From Planococcus citri (taxonomy: Eukaryota; Arthropoda; Insecta; Hemiptera; Pseudococcidae): a stretch of DNA of 64,000 nucleotides. Numbering within the stretch: the first letter of the stretch is position 1; each line of letters begins with the position of its first letter. Below are positions 58,402 to 64,000 of the stretch, in pieces. The notes below the pieces were generated by a model, which saw only the letters and a list, made by a program, of their open reading frames with translations, did not search any database and had not been told where the DNA came from. The stretch covers positions 13,268,001 to 13,332,000 of the forward strand of contig NC_088681.1 of assembly GCF_950023065.1 (NCBI RefSeq), given 5' to 3'. The translations under genes were made by a program, and so were the position numbers.

Positions 58402-61400
58402 ATGAGATCCAGGGTGTTGAATTTGATGGAAGTCGTGTCCTCTGCATCGTGAGTAGTATTACTACTAGGCCTACCATTCTTCAATAAATTTAAAATTCTA
58501 ATTTAAATAGAAATACGCTGACGTTGATTTACTTTTAGATGCAGATGTCCGGCCCATTCTTCGCCAGGTTCGCTTCGAAGTACGTTAACGAAAGGCTACA
58601 CTTCTACGTTGAATTCGAGCACTGATAAGGAGTATGCTTTTGAAGTTAGTACCTATCAAAATTACAAACCACCATAATGATACAAAACCATCGAATAATT
58701 AATTACGACAATACAATTTTTATATTACAGATGGCCTGTTCTACCATTCGATATGGTCTCGATGTAACCAAAGAAATAGGCATGGATATGGTGAACATGA
58801 ACGTAAAGAAAGTCTGCGTGATGACCGATCCTTACTTAAGCTCGTTGAAACCGGTCAAAGTTACTCTTGATTCTCTATCCAAAAATGGAATCGAATTCGA
58901 ACTATATGATAAAGTTCGAGTCGAACCGACCGATGAAAGGTATACTTACCTTCGTATAGGCTAAAATCTTTCTACTTTAGAATACTCCTAATTACCTGTT
59001 ACTAGTTCGAAGCTGGACTGATCAAATCGACGATCTGTGTTATTTATTTGTTTGTACAGTTTAGAAGAAGCCACCAAGTACGTCAGATCCATACAGTTCG
59101 ATGCTTTCATAGCAGTAGGAGGAGGATCAGTGATGGATACTGCCAAAGCAGCTAATTTATACTCTTGCGATCCAGATGCACCTTTGTTGAAATACGTCAA
59201 TGCTCCGATCGGCGACGGAACTCCGATAACCATACCTCTGAAACCATTATACGCCAGTAAATTCACACACTCGAATCATATTAAACTTCATGCTTGAGTA
59301 TAAATAGTATAAAATACAGAAATCTGTTTTTATTTTACAGTACCTACAACTTCTGGAACCGGTAGCGAGACTACAGGAGTTAGTATCTTTGATTATAAAC
59401 CGTTAAAAGCGAAGACTGGTATAGCTCATAGATCACTTAGGCCTACGATGGGTATAGTTGATCCTTTACATACGTTATCACTTCCTGAACGTGTGACTGC
59501 CTTCAGTGGGTAAGTGTTTCCGGATCTGTAGATTTGAAAAATTATAATTATGTGTAGTTGTAGATCAACTTATAGTTGATAGCTTTCGCTTTTTGTGTTT
59601 AGATTTGATGTATTTTGTCACGCGATTGAATCTTTCACAGCTATTCCCTATACTGAGAGGACTCCCAGACCTGTTAATCCCATTTATAGACCGGCCTATC
59701 AAGGAAGTAATCCTGTCTCCGATGTTTGGGCTGTGTTCGCGTTGAATGTGATTAGAAAGTATTTTAAAAGGTATCGTAATTACGTAATATTTGTTTTAGT
59801 TATTGAATATTGATTCACAAAGGAGTAGGCCTATTTAATGTTGATAGTTGGAATTGATTTTGCAGAGCTGTTTATAATGCTGATGATATAGAAGCAAGAT
59901 CAAATATGCATTTAGCTTCTACGATGGCTGGAGTAGGGTTCGGTAACGCTGGAGTTCATCTGTGCCACGGATTGTCTTACCCTTTGTCTGGAAATGTTAA
60001 GAAATTCATCCCAGAAGGATACAGGTAACTAGACTCATTACTCAACGACTTCTATTCAGTGATGGAAAACTGTAACTGAAAATGAAGAAATTGGAACTGA
60101 AACAGTGAAACTGAAATGAAGAAATTAAAACTAAAACAGAAAAAAGAAAAACTTTAATTTCAGTAGTTTATTTTTTCTCAAAATTTTCATAATATTATCA
60201 ATTTGATAGAGAAATAAGTGGAACTAAAGCTGAAACTGAAAAAAGTAAAACATAACGTAAAAGTTTTGCCATCGCTGTTTCTATCTGAGGACTTTGAACT
60301 GACACTCTCCGATTTGAACGAAACCGAAACAGATCGAAACAGCGTGTCTTGAAACTCCTATTATCACCAAAACTTTATATCCGAAAGCTCATTTTAGAAT
60401 CTCGACGAAGTTTTGAAAATTCTAAAAATTCAAAAACGCTGTAATTTTTCCTGCAATTTGAGTTTTTTAAAATAATTTTTTGATTTCGCCTTGACAATCT
60501 TGTCGAAAAAAAAACATTTTTCTAAAATTTATAAATTGGCCAAAAATTTACTTTTGAACCCGAAGTTCATTTTTAACCCCTCCAGAGTGATTTTAAATTT
60601 CATGAAAAACTAGAAATACTGCCATTAAATTGACGTGGAAATTACCTACCTCCGTTCGTTTTCGTTTATAATCGTCGTTTTCGTTTTATTTTTGGGAGGG
60701 GGGGGCGGGGTGGGGTCACGAGCGTGACCCTGGACTTGAAATTGCAAGAAAAATAAAAATTTATAAAACATCAGAATTTGAAAAAAACTACAAGTCGAAA
60801 ATTGTTCTATAGTTTTTCATTTCAACATTGTTTTGATCATTTTCTTAAAATTTTAAATAAAAATTACAAAATTTGAAAATTTTATGCAAATTTCTAACTT
60901 TTTCAAGAAATTTTTGACAATTTTTTCGACATTTAGCAGTTTTGAGTCAATAAGATTATTTTTCACAAGTTCGAATAAATGTCACGTTGATATTTTGAGG
61001 TTTCATGATATTTAAAAAAATTTAATTCAATTTTTTAGCTGTTTAAATTTTAAACTGTTAAAAGCAATAATTTTCAGAATGTCGATGAACATTGGTTAAT
61101 TTTTCGTTTGATTTTTGATAATTTCTGCAAAACTTGATACCATTTTTACCAAGTTTCAAGAATTTTATGTAAATTTTTACTAATTTTTTGAACTTTTCGT
61201 GACATTTTTAGTACTTTTTTCAATCTTTCTGGTAGTTCCAGTTTCAATAATATTTTTGGCAGCTTTTTAGTGGTGTCCTGAACTTTCAAAGACTGAATCA
61301 AATTTTTTGGAACAACTTGAAAATTTAAAATTGCTCACCTTTTTGAACTGGCACTCTTCGATTTGACCTTTGCTAAACTTTGAGTCGATACAACACGTCC

Positions 61401-63087
61401 TAAAACTTTTGTAACCAAAATTTCAGGTTCTAAGGTTGACTGTTGGATTTTTGGTGAATTTTTAAAAATTTATAAAATCCAAAAAAGCAGTTTTAAGGAC
61501 GATTTTTCAAGTTTTTCATGAAGTATAAATTTCTGAGTAAAATGAACCAATGAGGATAATCTCTTTAATTCAAATCACACACATCAACAACTACTAGGTA
61601 GTAGGTACCTAGTTTTGGGACATTCTGAACCTACAGCCTTCCAGTGATTTTTTAAATTTTCTCCAGAAATTTCAAGTCGCTCTGGAGGGATCAAAAGGTT
61701 AAATCACGATTAGTTTTCAAGTCAGGTGATTGCCTAGACAGATCAGACGACATCTTCCCAAAAACCCACTTGGCATGTACTTTTTCTATTTTTATTTTTA
61801 TTTTTTTGAAAATTTGACTTTTTTCATTTTTTTTCTAGAATTTACAAATTGGTTAAAAACTTGTGGCATGTTATTGATTCTCAAGTTCATTTTTGGCCTC
61901 TCCAGAGCGATTTGAAAAGTCTGGAGAAAATTGAAAAATCACTGGAGGCTTCAAAAAATGATACTCAAAACTGCAATTTGTTGATGAAAGGAAGTAAAAT
62001 TGAAGGAATTTCTCACGTTAGTTTAATTTGACTCAAAAACAAATAAAAATCTATTTTTTATGAAAAACCTAAAAAAACTACCTTGAAACAAATTTTTTGA
62101 TTTTTTTTAAATTTTCAAAAATTTGCCAAAAATCCTACATTGCCAGATCAAAAAGTTCCCTTGTAAAATCTTATACAAACGTAAAGGTATTCCATCGTTG
62201 ATCTCACCTCACCTCATTTTCTGTAGCAAAGATCATCCGATTATTCCCCATGGACTATCAGTCGTGATGTCAGCCCCAGCTGTGTTTGAGTTTTGTGCTT
62301 CCGCATGTCCTGAACGTCATTTAGAAGCTGCCAAGTTACTTGGAGCAGATGTCACCAATGCTAAAAAACAAGACGCAGGTAAATTAGTAATATTTCATCA
62401 TGTACAGTTAATATTCTACATTTTTGTTCAATATGTAATATTACGTAAATGTTCATGATTATAAATTCTATAATGATCGATCTTATTGTACGAATAGGCA
62501 AGATATTAGCGGATATTATACGTCAGTATATGTTGGATATGAAAATAGAAAACGGTATCGGCGCGTTGGGATACACAAAAGATGATATTCCTGGATTGGT
62601 TCAAGGAACTTTGCCTCAAGTAAGAATTTTAGCGAATTTTTAAATCAAGCATTTTTCGATTTGCCTACTCGTATTTTGTAAGAGGGACGTTTGAATTCTG
62701 ATGTACTCAACTTGATAACTGTATAGAAATAGATGATTAATTTGTTCGAATGAAGGATTTATTTAATCCCATTTTCAAAAATCTGGCTAATTTCTAGGAT
62801 CGATTCTTGTTTTTTTGTTCTGTTTTTTTTTTTTTAAATGGGATTATTGAAATGAATATTTTTCTTTTTATTCGTGAGATAGCTCTAGACTCTTGATAAA
62901 TTTTTCATACCATAGAGGAATTATTTTTCACATTAAGCCTCGTAAATTCGATAGTTTCAACTTTTATAACCAATATAAATTTTTGTGTGTGTATTTGTTT
63001 CAGCATCGAATTACCAAATTGGCCCCAAGGCCCCAGTCAGAAGAAGATCTCAGTTTATTATTCGAAAATTCGCTCACAGTGTATTAA
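58402..63087 (+). CDS. ADHFE1: Hydroxyacid-oxoacid transhydrogenase, mitochondrial, 470 aa
   Basis: Oxidises 4-hydroxybutyrate to succinate semialdehyde while reducing 2-oxoglutarate to 2-hydroxyglutarate; iron-dependent alcohol dehydrogenase family, mitochondrial matrix. Ten exons in phase: 58402-58448, 58539-58644, 58731-58939, 59060-59256, 59341-59509, 59603-59770, 59866-60024, 62227-62378, 62498-62619, 63004-63087. The first about 40 residues are Ser/Arg-rich with no acidic run beyond one Glu, as in a targeting peptide. Seen: nucleotide-binding AVGGGSVMDTAKA, PTTSGTGSETTGV, metal-site regions FDVFCHAIES, GNAGVHLCHGLSYP and HPIIPHGLSVV with their histidines, and the C-terminal RITKLAPRPQSEEDL. 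Length is close to the human 467 aa. Intron 7 (2.2 kb) holds a hAT-like MITE. AATAAA at 63245-63250 is a likely poly(A) signal. Confidence 0.95.
60025..62226 (+). other. Intron 7 of ADHFE1
   Basis: 2.2 kb. Contains a hAT-like MITE (60057-60277), a G run near 60698-60708, AT-rich low-complexity DNA and single diverged copies of the 'ctggaggcttcaaaa' family near 61945. No exon is needed: exons 7 and 8 join in phase and in homology. Confidence 0.8.
60057..60277 (-). mobile_element. hAT-like MITE in ADHFE1 intron 7
   Basis: Starts CAGTGATGGAAAACTG and ends AAGTTTTGCCATCGCTG, an imperfect hAT-type terminal inverted repeat. Flanking 8-mers CTTCTATT and TTTCTATC agree at 6 of 8 positions, as expected for a decayed hAT target duplication. 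The interior is the complement of the TTTCAGTTTCAG DNA at 7467-7703, so this is the same family. No coding capacity. Confidence 0.75.
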
Positions 63088-63463
63088 ATTTATTACGATG
63101 ATATTATAGGTAGGTACCTAAGCATGTATGCATATTTTTTAAACGAGTAATTTTTTTAATCGTACAAAATATTGTGGTTACCAATTTTTATTATGCAAAT
63201 ATTTTACTATCGGTTATGGAAAATACAATCGTGTTTGTTAAAATAATAAAGTATTCGATATTACAACTCGTTGGTTTGTTGCTACGTTGAGAATTCGGTC
63301 TATTGATGGCCTGATGATTCACAGAGCTGAGAATATTAGGCCTAATAAATTGAATTTTTTTTTCAACCTTTCGATCTCTCTAATAAAAATTATTACGAGC
63401 CATAAATAGGCGAGTCTGAAATAGATATCATGACGTATCACGAGCTATAAAAATAAATAGTTC
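63088..63463. other. ADHFE1 3' untranslated region and flank
   Basis: Starts after the TAA at 63085-63087; TAGGTAGGTACCTA near 63108 and AATAAA at 63245-63250. No other feature is seen before the minus-strand frame ending at 63464. Confidence 0.6.
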
Positions 63464-63670
63464 TCATGCCACTTTTTTGTTCCTTCGCATTCTTGTAACG
63501 TGCGCCGGGGTTCGTTGTTGGGACAGGTTTTTCACAATTTCAACTAATTGACCAACTGGTACTCTCTTGCAAATGAACCAATATAGCTTGAATTTCTTCT
63601 GTATGTTCCCACAATAAGGGTTTCTAATCGGTGGTAACAATTCATTTGGACGTATGGCACTTATAGTCAT
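63464..63670 (-). CDS. Possible small basic protein or last exon (68 codons)
   Basis: Unrecognised. The frame MTISAIRPNELLPPIRNPYC... ends with a strongly basic RTPAHVTRMRRNKKVA and a stop. Its residue mix is less Phe/Lys/Asn-biased than the chance frames in this window, and it lies tail-to-tail with ADHFE1. It could be a short basic protein (size and charge would fit a mitochondrial ribosomal protein) or the last exon of a gene continuing past the window. Neither was supported by a recognised motif. Confidence 0.3.
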   Translation of the reverse strand: MTISAIRPNELLPPIRNPYCGNIQKKFKLYWFICKRVPVGQLVEIVKNLSQQRTPAHVTRMRRNKKVA

Positions 63671-64000
63671 ATGTTGAGGAAAATGTCAGTAATGTAAACC
63701 ATTTTAATTTAATAAATGCGTTAGGATTTGGGAAACAATATAAGACATATGAAGAAAAGTTATCAGCAATTCACTTTTTCATTGCATCATGATTCAAATC
63801 ATAAATCATTGAACAACTTCATCAAGTTCAGAAAATATTCATAAAGAGAAAATAGGTACCTACCTATTATCAATCTAATAGATAAAATATGTGTTATAAA
63901 TTCGCAAAAATGAAGTTAAAAATATCAAAAAATAATTCGAATTTCCCACTGACAATTGTATTATCACAAGATTCGCGCAGAAAAGTATGGAGAACGAACG
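63671..64000. other. Unassigned right edge
   Basis: AT-rich; TAGGTACCTACCTATT near 63855. No exon is supported. Confidence 0.4.

Noticed and set aside
59221..59297. Extension of ADHFE1 exon 4 beyond 59256
   Set aside because: The longer frame adds residues absent from the family, whereas splicing at 59256/59341 restores YAIPTTSGTGSE in phase.
1..64000. tRNA, rRNA or selenocysteine elements
   Set aside because: No cloverleaf with intact A and B boxes, and no rRNA-like conserved stretch was recognised; the tRNA-Pro-like 18-mer at 8313 is a primer site only.

Overview
This is AT-rich eukaryotic DNA with intron-containing genes, many homopolymer runs and many inverted repeats. The genes are animal genes of arthropod type. 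The most likely source is an insect, perhaps a sap-feeding hemipteran such as a mealybug or scale insect, but that last step is a weak inference from genome texture. There are no bacterial genes, no CRISPR array and no recognisable rRNA or tRNA.

Layout. 1-4.6 kb is non-coding and holds a degenerate satellite of about 152 bp (870-3020). 4.63-5.94 kb holds four phase-compatible minus-strand exons for a possible 87-aa membrane protein. 7.5-12.7 kb is a nest of mobile DNA: a hAT-like MITE, then a fold-back element split by a young LTR retrotransposon (7987-11184) with two identical 322-bp LTRs, a 4-bp target duplication, a tRNA-Pro-type primer site and one 463-aa ORF of unknown function. 16.14-31.93 kb is the minus-strand gene for hnRNP Q/R (Syncrip): 12 coding exons, 625 aa, three RRMs. 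Its largest 3' intron carries 17 copies of the palindrome TCGTTCGCGAACGA. 33.98-35.21 kb is a partial, diverged tandem copy of that gene. It keeps the N-terminal domain exons, has lost every RRM and has gained an unrelated helical tail.

36.09-45.66 kb (plus) is a 13-exon gene for a secreted or GPI-anchored protein with two tandem modules like the GPR158/179 ectodomain (Cache plus EGF-like) and no seven-helix part. 46.76-47.46 kb (minus) is an unrecognised 165-aa coiled-coil protein. 47.96-48.50 kb (plus) and 51.62-52.42 kb (minus) are two genes of the C19orf47-type SAM domain family; the second carries two SAM units fused in frame. Between and beyond them lie a 2.5-kb fold-back element, a TA-flanked 0.8-kb hairpin MITE and a 2.6-kb multi-hairpin element. 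58.40-63.09 kb (plus) is ADHFE1, the mitochondrial hydroxyacid-oxoacid transhydrogenase: 10 coding exons, 470 aa.

The genes are not an operon and share no obvious pathway. Two head-to-head pairs (the partial hnRNP copy with the Cache/EGF gene; the 165-aa gene with SAM gene 1) share intergenic spans of about 0.5-0.9 kb. The strongest themes are local gene duplication with domain loss or fusion, and unusually palindrome-rich repeats in introns. Exon borders were placed by eye from GT-AG signals, phase consistency and protein homology; no alignment was run.
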